NCBI RefSeq assembly: GCF_015207705.1
Contig: NZ_JADEWI010000017.1
Coordinates: 1-64,000 of the forward strand
Reading direction: 5' to 3'
Length of the DNA: 64,000 bases
Source of the DNA: Nostoc sp. LEGE 06077
Lineage (GTDB): Bacteria > Cyanobacteriota > Cyanobacteriia > Cyanobacteriales > Nostocaceae
The stretch's first letter is position 1, and every line of letters begins with the position of its first letter. Positions 9,324 through 16,543 of the stretch are shown here, piece after piece. Made by a program: the position numbers and the translations under genes. The notes beneath the pieces were generated by a model. The model saw nothing but the letters and a program-made list of their open reading frames with translations, did no database searches and was not told the origin of the DNA.

Positions 9324-10124
9324 ATGGATTTTAAGGCAAAGATGAGCAAATATTGGAAATTAATCCGACTATTTTGGTCTACATCTATAGCAGCAGAGAT
9401 GGAGTATCGGCTCAACTTTGTTGTCGCTACCCTCAGCAGCTTGGGTAATTTAGGCGGAAGTATTTTTGGCTTGTTCTTGTTTTATCGTACTGGTTACACC
9501 TTTGCTGGCTGGTCGTGGGAAGCAGCGCTGATTGTATTGGGGATTTTTACTATACTGCAAGGCTTTTCGGCGACATTTTTGGCTCCTAACTTAAACAAAA
9601 TCGTGAGTCATGTGCAGATAGGTACTTTAGATTTTGTACTACTCAAACCTATCCGCAGCCAATTTTGGCTATCTACTCATACTCTTTCGCCTTGGGGATT
9701 ACCGGACATAATTTTTGGTAGTACGATCATTGGCTATGCAGGTAAGCGCCTCGGTTTAGGAATTCACAACTATCTGCTGAGTTGTATACCGTTATTATTT
9801 GGTTTAGTCATTCTTTATAGCTTGTGGTTTATGCTGGGAGCCACTAGCATTTGGTTTGTAAAAATTTACAACGTGACGGAAGTGCTGCGGGGTTTGTTGG
9901 AAGCTGGTAGATATCCAATAGTTGCTTACCCTGCTACTTACCGCTTTTTCTTTACCTTTGTTGTACCAGTCACATTTTTAACGACAGTCCCAGCAGAAGT
10001 AATGCTGGGTCGAGTTCAGTTTAGTTGGTTGATAGGTGCGATGGTGTTAGCAATTGCTTTATTTTGGCTTTCTACTAAGTTTTGGCGGTTTGCTTTGCGT
10101 TTTTATACTAGTGCTTCGAGTTAG
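9324..10124 (+). CDS. ABC-2 type permease (COG3694-like)
   Basis: A 266-residue membrane subunit of an ABC transporter with about six hydrophobic segments. It begins with a charged helix followed by STSIAAEMEYRLNF. The conserved stretches LDFVLLKPIRSQF and ATSIWFVKIYNVTEVLRGLLEAGRYP are typical of the ABC-2 family-6 permeases, which pair with a separate ATPase and a second permease. Neither partner gene is adjacent, so they must be elsewhere. An ATG at 9342 (MSKYWK) has a slightly better upstream AAGG and may be the true start. The substrate cannot be predicted. Confidence 0.8.
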   Translation: MDFKAKMSKYWKLIRLFWSTSIAAEMEYRLNFVVATLSSLGNLGGSIFGLFLFYRTGYTFAGWSWEAALIVLGIFTILQGFSATFLAPNLNKIVSHVQIGTLDFVLLKPIRSQFWLSTHTLSPWGLPDIIFGSTIIGYAGKRLGLGIHNYLLSCIPLLFGLVILYSLWFMLGATSIWFVKIYNVTEVLRGLLEAGRYPIVAYPATYRFFFTFVVPVTFLTTVPAEVMLGRVQFSWLIGAMVLAIALFWLSTKFWRFALRFYTSASS

Positions 10125-10320
10125 ATACCCCTTTTGTGTCACTCTCCGAAAACAAAAAAATTGAAGGCAACTTTTAAATCTCTGACGGGGATTAAGTTTG
10201 TGGTTTTATTTTCTAATTCGATGTATATAACCCTGTTCTGTCACGTTTCGAGATAAGCAAGTAGTAAATAAGTGAAATTATCCAGAATCAAAAAAGTTTT
10301 AAATTAGTTCATAGCATAAA
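10125..10320. other. Spacer after ABC-2 permease
   Basis: AT-rich DNA with no hairpin or open frame that I would support. It leads into the remnant frame at 10321-10605. Confidence 0.3.
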
Positions 10321-10605
10321 TTAGATGATTAAATCCTCGCAATAAATCAGAGGGGAAATGTTGAGCCAAGGATAAATCAGCCAAAATAGTAAAAGAGGTT
10401 GGACAATTAAACGAAGATTATTAAGAGTATTCTTCCATCTAGCATCCTGATTCCATTGTTGATGATGAGAAAAATCTACATAACTAGCATAACTAGTACC
10501 TGTCACCTCAGTTTCAATTTGAAGAGATAGATTTAAGGCTAAGAAAACTGGAAATTTTAAACGAAATTTATCTACGATCGCAACTGTAGGTTGAGCATAA
10601 GAAAG
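10321..10605 (-). pseudogene. Gene remnant, possibly transposase-derived
   Basis: The minus-strand frame is open from 10605 to a stop at 10321 (about 94 codons) but has no good start; only a GTG at 10506 lies inside it. The translation looks like real protein, with AIVDKFRLKFPVFLALNLSL and later RWKNTLNNLRLIVQPLLLFW and IYPWL. That is the amphipathic, aromatic-rich style of transposase C-termini. It is cut off abruptly upstream by a stop. I read it as the 3' end of a decayed gene, most likely from a mobile element; the family is not certain. Confidence 0.4.
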
Positions 10606-10791
10606 CTAAATGTTTCAGGATTTGTAATTCTACATCCATTGCCCTACCTAACTTTCAGAGTTTCCTCTGTATGATTCTTTTATTCAGAATACTCGGAAAG
10701 TGACAGAAGAGGGATAGGTGGAGGTTGGAGAAAGCTACAGCAAAATCCAACCTTTTGTTTTAACTGTTCGCTGTTTTCTGTTCCCTATTAC

Positions 10792-11181
10792 TTAAGATTT
10801 ACCAGTGCTGACAGTTTCTTGTGAAGTAGATTTTAACCGAGTAACTGTGCTTTTGCGGATGCGATCGCTTTTTCGTACACCACCAGCCATTTCGTATTCG
10901 CTGCTGTCGTTACCGTATTTAAATGCAACTCCCAGCAGCATTTTTTCACATAGGGTGCTTAAGTTTTTTTCTAGTTGTTCAATATCAGTTCTGGAAGCAT
11001 CCAGCACTGCCAAAGCCGTGTTATGAGTATCAATTTTGGCAGTTAACTGAGCAATTTGTTGCTGCATATTTTCTAAGCTATTATTATCACCAAAATCAAT
11101 ATTTGGATCAATTGCTTTGAGTCCAGAGGCTCGAAGTTGAGCTTTTGCAAGTATGCGAGATGTACGTTTTGCACGCGGCAT
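10792..11181 (-). CDS. Small coiled-coil hypothetical protein
   Basis: A 129-residue protein that I cannot assign to a family. The first 20 residues are very basic (MPRAKRTSRILAKAQLRASG). The middle, about residues 35-80, is a heptad-rich coiled coil (NMQQQIAQLTAKIDTHN). The tail is Ser/Thr/Lys-rich and probably disordered. A conserved-looking block CEKMLLGVAFKYGNDSSEYEMAGG precedes it. A basic end plus coiled coil is compatible with nucleic-acid or envelope association, but that is speculation. The ATG at 11181 is the only plausible start. Confidence 0.65.
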   Translation of the reverse strand: MPRAKRTSRILAKAQLRASGLKAIDPNIDFGDNNSLENMQQQIAQLTAKIDTHNTALAVLDASRTDIEQLEKNLSTLCEKMLLGVAFKYGNDSSEYEMAGGVRKSDRIRKSTVTRLKSTSQETVSTGKS

Positions 11182-11694
11182 AAATGTATTCCTGTAACGA
11201 TGATAGTGTTAGCTTGTCTCAAATTAGCTATAATCTGGCTCAGGAAAAATCACAAAAATTAGTGTTTTAGAGAACAATCAGTTTAAGTAATATTATCTAA
11301 TTATGTAGACTTTATTAATGAATGAGGTAGGGTTAATAAGAAACCTTACGTCGTTAGTGGCAAACGAGTTAAGGTTCTTTATGGATGAGGTAAGGTTAAT
11401 AAGAAACCTTACGTCGTTGGTGGCAAATGAGTTAAGGTTCTCTATGGATGAGGTAGGGTTAATAAGAAACCTTACGTCGTTGGTGGTAAATGAGTTAGGG
11501 TTCTCTATGGATTAGGTAGCATTGGGGATGAAAATTGATGTGGCGATCGCACATCAGTAAATCGATGAAATTTGATTACGCGAAAACTAGCGGTGTAGGC
11601 GATCGCAATTTAAAAGGTTAGTCAATAGATTATTGTGACAATATAAAATTGATAGATACTAATATTTACTAGGAGACACTTAGGAGCATCAGCC
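11182..11694. other. Spacer containing the 63-bp array
   Basis: Between two genes on opposite strands, this region holds the tandem array described separately, two HIP1-like GCGATCGC sites near 11545 and 11600, and a Shine-Dalgarno (AGGAG at 11683-11687) for the following gene. No further gene is evident. Confidence 0.5.
11318..11520 (+). repeat. Three tandem 63-bp repeats, each with a hairpin
   Basis: Three direct copies of exactly 63 bases occupy 11318-11380, 11381-11443 and 11444-11506, with the start of a fourth. Each carries GTARGGTT, a 7-base loop AATAAGA, then AACCTTAC, forming an 8-bp stem. Copies 1 and 3 have GTAGGGTT and copy 2 GTAAGGTT, which keeps pairing through G-U in RNA of this strand. 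Because 63 is a multiple of three, the array stays open for 65 codons as three 21-residue repeats, but no Shine-Dalgarno precedes the ATG. Confidence 0.85.
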
Positions 11695-12093
11695 TTGGCA
11701 ACCATTAGCGATATTGGCGCACTCATTAATCATAATTCTGAAATACACGGAGGTTGCCCAATTATTGCTGGTACAGGGGTAACAGTCCGGCGTATAGCTA
11801 TCTGGTATAAACAAGGTTACAGTGCAGAAAAAATTGCCGATGAGATTAGTCACCTAACTTTAGCGCAGGTTTATGCAGCTTTAGCTTATTATCATGCTAA
11901 CCGCGATGAAATTGATGCTGATATTGCGGCAGAATCAGCCGAGGCTGAGAGATTAGAGACATTACACAAAGCTCAAAAACATGATCACCCTTGGCGATCG
12001 CTCATTGAGAGTTTAGACAATTTCTGTGATGATTTTATGACTACTAGAGATCAACCACCAATTGACACCAAAGAAATTGAAGTAACAAACTGA
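11695..12093 (+). CDS. DUF433 domain protein (antitoxin-like)
   Basis: A 132-residue protein with a DUF433 domain at residues about 12-70: HGGCPIIAGTGVTVRRIAIWY, then GYSAEKIADEISHLTLAQVYAAL, a winged-helix DNA-binding fold. Members are commonly antitoxins or regulators paired with a DUF5615/PIN-like nuclease gene directly downstream. Here the next gene converges 19 bases away and no toxin is present, so this copy is an orphan. The C-terminal 60 residues are acidic and family-variable. The start is TTG at 11695, supported by AGGAG seven bases upstream. A dead relative lies at 22219-22540. Confidence 0.85.
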   Translation: MATISDIGALINHNSEIHGGCPIIAGTGVTVRRIAIWYKQGYSAEKIADEISHLTLAQVYAALAYYHANRDEIDADIAAESAEAERLETLHKAQKHDHPWRSLIESLDNFCDDFMTTRDQPPIDTKEIEVTN

Positions 12094-12111
12094 TAACTGA
12101 TCCCAGTTAAA

Positions 12112-15100
12112 TCACCGCCACCACCGCGCCACATCCTGGATCGCGCAGACAACTTCTTTCATTGCTGCTTTGCCATCAGCTCCAAAATTAACCAGGATTA
12201 ATAATGCCATATTTTGTAATAAGCGAAACCGAGTACTAAGAGATAGCTCATGAATCATATTGCACCAAATTGGGAAAATCTCGACTGCTGATGACAAATT
12301 GTTGGTTAAGGCGTTCAGAGCAAAGATATATTTCAACTCATTAGATAGTGTATCAGCTATGACATTTAAGGCATGGATAGGATATGGCTGATCTGTTGCT
12401 GGGGCGTTAGCCAGTACTTCTGGGAATAAATTTGGTTGCTTGTTGGCTAAGTTTTTAAGAGCAGAAACACGATGAGATTCATCCGCTATTTTCCTGGCAG
12501 TCGCCAATGCTTCTGGAAATACCTCTGGTAGTTTATCAACTAAGGTAGTCAAAATAGAGACGCGATGATATTCATCCTGAATTGTTCTGGCAGCAATTAG
12601 TACTTCTGGTAATAAATCTGCCGACATTTTGTTGGCTAAAACCGAAAGTGCTGAGGCACGATTTAATTCGTCTGGGATTGCTTTAGCAGCGGCCAGTGCC
12701 TCTGGAAATACCTTTGGTAGTTCATTAGCCAAATTAGCCAATATAGAGGCGCGATTTGATGCGTCCGGAATAGCTTTGGCAGCAGTCAGCACTTCATCTA
12801 ATAAATCTGGTGGCAGTTTATTGCTTAGAGTAGCCAGAAAAGATATGCGATGAAACTCATCCTGAATTTTTCTAGCTGCTGCTAGTATTTCTGTCCATAA
12901 CTCTGGCACTTTGTCAGCTAAGTCTCGTAGTCTCAAGGCACGTTCATGTTCATCCTGAATATCTCTTGCAGCAGCCAAAGCTTGTGGCAATATGTCTGGA
13001 ATTTTATAAGCAAAGGATCTTAAAGTCAAGGCACGTTGAGCGTCATCTTGGATACTCCTACCAGCAGCTAATACTTCTGGTAGTAAATCTGGCGGTAGTT
13101 TGTCGGCTAAAACAGAAAGAAGAATAGCACGATTTAATATGTCGGGAACAGCTTTAGCCGCAGTTAGCACTTCTGGTAATAACTCTGGTGGCAATTTTTT
13201 GGTTAAGGTAGAAAGTGCAGTGACTCGGTAAAACTGATTCGGAATAGCTTTGGCATCAGTCAGAATTTCAGGCAATAACTCTGGCGGCAGTTTATCGGCT
13301 AAAGCACAAAGAGCAAAAGCTCTATTAGACTCATTCTGTATATTTCTGGCAACAGCCAGAACTTCAGGCAAAAATTCTAGTGGCAGTTTGTTGGCTAGGA
13401 TAGAAAGTGCCTCGGCACGATGAGCCTCATCTTGAATAGAACTAACTGCTGCTAGTGCTTCTGGCAGTATTTCTGGCAGACTGTTGGCTAAGGTACAAAG
13501 GACATTGGTACGATGAGGTTCATCTTGGATATTCCTAGCAACAGCCAGCGCCTCTGGTAGTATTTCTGGCATTTTGTCGGCTAAGGCACAAAGGGCAAAA
13601 GCTTGGTAAAGTTCATTTTGAATACTTCTGGCAACAGATCGCGCTTCAGCTAGTACTTTTGGGAATTTATTGGCTAGAGCAAAAAAGGCATGGAAGCAAG
13701 CATACTTATCTGATAACGCTCTGGCTGCTGCCAATGCTTCAGGTAATATCTCTGGCCACTTGTTAGCTAAGGCACAAAGCGCATTCGTGCGATTTGGCTC
13801 ATACTGAATTGCCTTGGCAACCTCCAACGCTTTTTGCAATGCTATTTCTTTAAGATTTAGTGGTAAGTAGTTGGCTAGTTCTGTCAGCGAACGAGCCTTA
13901 TTTTCTGGTTTTGGGCTTTGCAGAGCGTAAGCTAGTCCTTGTTGAGGATTCCAGAAATTGTTTTTTACCAATGCAACTAGAAGTTCTACTGGTAAAATAT
14001 CCGCCAAACTATTAACGGAAGCCATCATCAAAGCATAGCGACACTGTAAGCCTACAACTTGAGGTAAATTGGATTCATTCCAATTCCCCTCTGCTAATTC
14101 CCAAGCACGAGAAATATCTGTAACGTAACCCTCTGTTTGCCCCCATTTTTCTCGCACTTCAAACCAACCATTGTTCCCAGTTGCAGACTCCTCTTTTAAT
14201 AACTGGTGAATTTTTTCTATTTGTCCAGCCTTCTCTAAATGCCAAACCAAATGTTGATAAATATAACCATCATTAGGTAAGGTATGCCAAAGGTTTTTTT
14301 GTGTCTTTTTGCTATACCGTTCTAGCAGTTGGCTGTGAGCATCGAGTAAACTAAAACCCATTCCCGTAGGCGGAGATTGTATTAATCGACTACGAGCTAC
14401 ATCATGCAATAAGTCATGGAGCCTGTAGCCTTTCCACTCAACACCCCCTACAAATACAGGCGAATCAGACTGAAGTAAGGCATCATTCCAAAGTAGCTCT
14501 AAACGCTCATTAGCTTCATCCTGAGATTCCATATTCCATAATGTCACTGCCATTAGTGCAGTTACTGTTACATCCTCTGGCAAAACTCCTAACCAAATAA
14601 AATTTTCCCAAGCTTTTTGGTCGTAGTCTTGCAAAGCTTTCAGGCTTAAATTAAAGGTTGCTTCTAAGGTGTTTTCTTGACGTGGCCCGTATAAGACTTT
14701 TAAATTTGCTACCTCTTGTTTTAAAGCTGTTTCCAACTGCACCCATGTTATTCCTCGTTTAACTCTGGCTGCTACCAGATTTAGAGCAATTGGTAAGTAT
14801 CCTACAGTCTCAGCTACTCTTAACGCCTCTTGTTTCTCTACAGTATCTATTTTTCTTTCTAAAGACTGAGAAAGTAATACCAGAGACTCTTCTGGTGTCA
14901 TTACATTTAATTGTTGCAAAGAAGCACCCACAGCATCAGCCACATTAGCACGCCGCGAAGTGATTAATAGCTGGGATTGGGAACTTGCTACCAAAAAAGG
15001 TTTAACATGATCTGGTTCCCAAGCATCATCAACTACCAGCAAAACTGCCTTATCATGTAGTAAACTCCGGAGATGGGCTGAGGTTGCTTCTACATTATTA

Positions 15101-15678
15101 ACGGCACGAAATTCGTAGTCTCCCAAGGCTTGTACCCAGCTACTCAGCCATGCCAAAATATCCGGTTGTTGTCCCAAAGTTGCCCAAAGCACACCACCAG
15201 AGAAACGTTTTTGGATATTTTCGTCATGGGCAAGGGCAGTAACTAAAGTTGTCTTACCAATACCACCTAAACCGTGAATGGCACTGATGAGTAAAGTACC
15301 ATCAGAAAATGTATTTGCTAGTAAACGAGCTTTAATGTCTAGAGTAACTTGTGGGCGATCGACAAAATTGGCAGGTAAACTTGGTGCTTGAAAAGGTCTG
15401 TCAATTGGGCGACGATAATTAATAATTAGGTTTCCTTCTACCACACCTATACTAGTGGTGTTATCGCCAATAGGGTTTTGAACAACATTTCCCTCGCCAG
15501 AAATTGTTTGGTGGACTTGAGACTGAATATTACTGTCTAAATTAGTCGGATGAACTTCTTCTGTTTGTAGATGTCGTCTACCCTTGGAACTAAGACGATT
15601 TCCTCTCAACAAGCCAGCTAATCGAGACAAAAATCGTCTTATCCCCTGCCATAACTTTCTCAGGCTTCTCTTTGCCAC
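12112..15678 (-). CDS. NB-ARC (STAND/NLR-type) ATPase with C-terminal helical repeats
   Basis: An 1188-residue signal-transducing ATPase. Residues 1-27 form a basic amphipathic stretch (RSLRKLWQGIRRFLSRLAG). Residues 57-87 carry a motif (QTISGEGNVVQN, then GD, IG and EGNLIIN) shared with the C-terminus of the protein encoded just upstream. The NB-ARC module follows: P-loop GLGGIGKTT 136-144, Walker B VLLVVDD 212-218, ITSRR 239-243, GYLPIAL 293-299 and the MHD-like HDLLHDVAR 421-429. Residues 601-1106 are 16 repeats of 31-32 residues, a likely ligand-sensing solenoid. The GTG start at 15678 follows AGGAAG, 32 bases after its partner's stop, so the two form an operon. By analogy with NLRs, ligand binding to the repeats should drive oligomerisation and expose the N-terminal motif. 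The trigger is unknown. Confidence 0.9.
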   Translation of the reverse strand: MAKRSLRKLWQGIRRFLSRLAGLLRGNRLSSKGRRHLQTEEVHPTNLDSNIQSQVHQTISGEGNVVQNPIGDNTTSIGVVEGNLIINYRRPIDRPFQAPSLPANFVDRPQVTLDIKARLLANTFSDGTLLISAIHGLGGIGKTTLVTALAHDENIQKRFSGGVLWATLGQQPDILAWLSSWVQALGDYEFRAVNNVEATSAHLRSLLHDKAVLLVVDDAWEPDHVKPFLVASSQSQLLITSRRANVADAVGASLQQLNVMTPEESLVLLSQSLERKIDTVEKQEALRVAETVGYLPIALNLVAARVKRGITWVQLETALKQEVANLKVLYGPRQENTLEATFNLSLKALQDYDQKAWENFIWLGVLPEDVTVTALMAVTLWNMESQDEANERLELLWNDALLQSDSPVFVGGVEWKGYRLHDLLHDVARSRLIQSPPTGMGFSLLDAHSQLLERYSKKTQKNLWHTLPNDGYIYQHLVWHLEKAGQIEKIHQLLKEESATGNNGWFEVREKWGQTEGYVTDISRAWELAEGNWNESNLPQVVGLQCRYALMMASVNSLADILPVELLVALVKNNFWNPQQGLAYALQSPKPENKARSLTELANYLPLNLKEIALQKALEVAKAIQYEPNRTNALCALANKWPEILPEALAAARALSDKYACFHAFFALANKFPKVLAEARSVARSIQNELYQAFALCALADKMPEILPEALAVARNIQDEPHRTNVLCTLANSLPEILPEALAAVSSIQDEAHRAEALSILANKLPLEFLPEVLAVARNIQNESNRAFALCALADKLPPELLPEILTDAKAIPNQFYRVTALSTLTKKLPPELLPEVLTAAKAVPDILNRAILLSVLADKLPPDLLPEVLAAGRSIQDDAQRALTLRSFAYKIPDILPQALAAARDIQDEHERALRLRDLADKVPELWTEILAAARKIQDEFHRISFLATLSNKLPPDLLDEVLTAAKAIPDASNRASILANLANELPKVFPEALAAAKAIPDELNRASALSVLANKMSADLLPEVLIAARTIQDEYHRVSILTTLVDKLPEVFPEALATARKIADESHRVSALKNLANKQPNLFPEVLANAPATDQPYPIHALNVIADTLSNELKYIFALNALTNNLSSAVEIFPIWCNMIHELSLSTRFRLLQNMALLILVNFGADGKAAMKEVVCAIQDVARWWR
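12361..13878 (-). repeat. Sixteen tandem 31/32-residue coding repeats
   Basis: Within the NB-ARC gene, codons 601-1106 encode 16 consecutive repeats. The pattern is L-A-(N/D)-K-x-P, then LPE-(A/V)-L, then A-(K/R)-x-I-x-(D/N)-E and R-x-x-A-L. The units are alternately 31 and 32 residues, the extra residue falling at PPELL versus PEIL. The pattern suggests paired helices stacking into a solenoid. Conservation between units suggests expansion by recombination. Confidence 0.85.
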
Positions 15679-15710
15679 TGTTTTTACTTCCTAAGCTTAT
15701 GGCTTTTTAA

Positions 15711-16160
15711 CTAATTGATAGTTGCATTGCCTCCCACTTTGCCAATAAACTTATTAGCATCACCCACAGCATTTTGCACTACATTGTCATTGCCAGATAT
15801 TGTTTGATTAAAGGTATTAACAACTTTAGAGATTGCTTCAGAATCTTCTTGCATTAAACGGGCAATCTCGGCGGCTAAATTTTTATCTTCATCAAATAAT
15901 TTCTTCAGTTGCTTCTGGAGTGTTTCTTTTGCATCTTCATCATTAGGAGAGTTAGCCAACTCCTCTGCTGCACATTTCGCCATTGGCTTTGTCTCTACTT
16001 TTGGTTGCAGCTTATTCCACAAAGCTTTGGCTTTTTCCCAGGCATTAGCACCAAACCCTTCACCGAATTTTTTACCAGCTTCTTCCGTTGCTTTCTCTCC
16101 TGCCTTCAGCAAGTAAGGTAAAAATGGGGTCAGAAAAGTAGTCAAACTTACTATATCCAT
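15711..16160 (-). CDS. Candidate effector of the NB-ARC pair, with shared C-terminal motif
   Basis: With the ATG at 16160 the product has 149 residues; that start follows AGGGTGA at a suitable distance, and the frame is open to a GTG at 16199. The N-terminus is a hydrophobic/amphipathic helix (SLTTFLTPFLPYLLKAGEKA, residues 5-24), then GKKFGEGFGANAWEKAKALW and an acidic all-helical middle. The last 31 residues (119-149) match the N-terminal motif of the NB-ARC protein encoded next in the operon at 19 of 31 positions, including QTISG, NVVQN, GD, IG and GN. A small helical domain with a hydrophobic N-terminus and a C-terminal signalling motif is the layout of Bell/HeLo-type membrane-active effectors. 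Toxicity is inferred. Confidence 0.75.
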   Translation of the reverse strand: MDIVSLTTFLTPFLPYLLKAGEKATEEAGKKFGEGFGANAWEKAKALWNKLQPKVETKPMAKCAAEELANSPNDEDAKETLQKQLKKLFDEDKNLAAEIARLMQEDSEAISKVVNTFNQTISGNDNVVQNAVGDANKFIGKVGGNATIN

Positions 16161-16421
16161 TTGCTCACCCTGATTTTGAATAGGTAAAATACTAGCCACA
16201 AATCATAAGGGGAAAAACTCCGACCTATCGCTTAATGTAATAATTTCTTATGGCAATTGACTATTAGCGAATTTTAACTACTAGACTGACACATTTGAGT
16301 GCTGGTTAGTCTTTGCAGCTTCCACAACAACGAACCCCAGAAGATACAGACGACGCAAACAGACACCGAGAACATTGAAGAATAAGAGCGTGAGAGGCTT
16401 TTTAGGTAAGAGTTTTAATAA
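16161..16421. other. Spacer upstream of the NB-ARC operon
   Basis: AT-rich DNA that must hold the promoter of the minus-strand effector/NB-ARC operon. I see no convincing hexamers or palindromes and no gene. Confidence 0.35.
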
Positions 16422-16454
16422 AAAAATCAGGTAAGCATTACCCACCTGATTTTT
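16422..16454 (-). terminator. Rho-independent terminator of putA
   Basis: AAAAATCAGGT (16422-16432) and its perfect complement (16444-16454) enclose an 11-base loop. On the minus strand the stem is followed by a run of seven T residues, placed about 90 bases after the putA stop codon. Confidence 0.8.
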
Positions 16455-16543
16455 AAACTATTATGCCTTTATGATTAGCTCACGCTCCAGGTGCATACTT
16501 CGACTTCGCTCAGTAAGCAAAGGTGCGGAGAGTTGTTAAAAGA

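Noticed and set aside
11318-11515. Reading the 63-bp array as a real 65-residue repeat protein
   Set aside because: The frame is open because the unit length is a multiple of three; no Shine-Dalgarno precedes the ATG, and substitutions preserve hairpin pairing.
11695-12093. DUF433 gene as half of a toxin-antitoxin operon
   Set aside because: The next gene is convergent 19 bases away and no PIN/DUF5615-like frame is adjacent on either strand.
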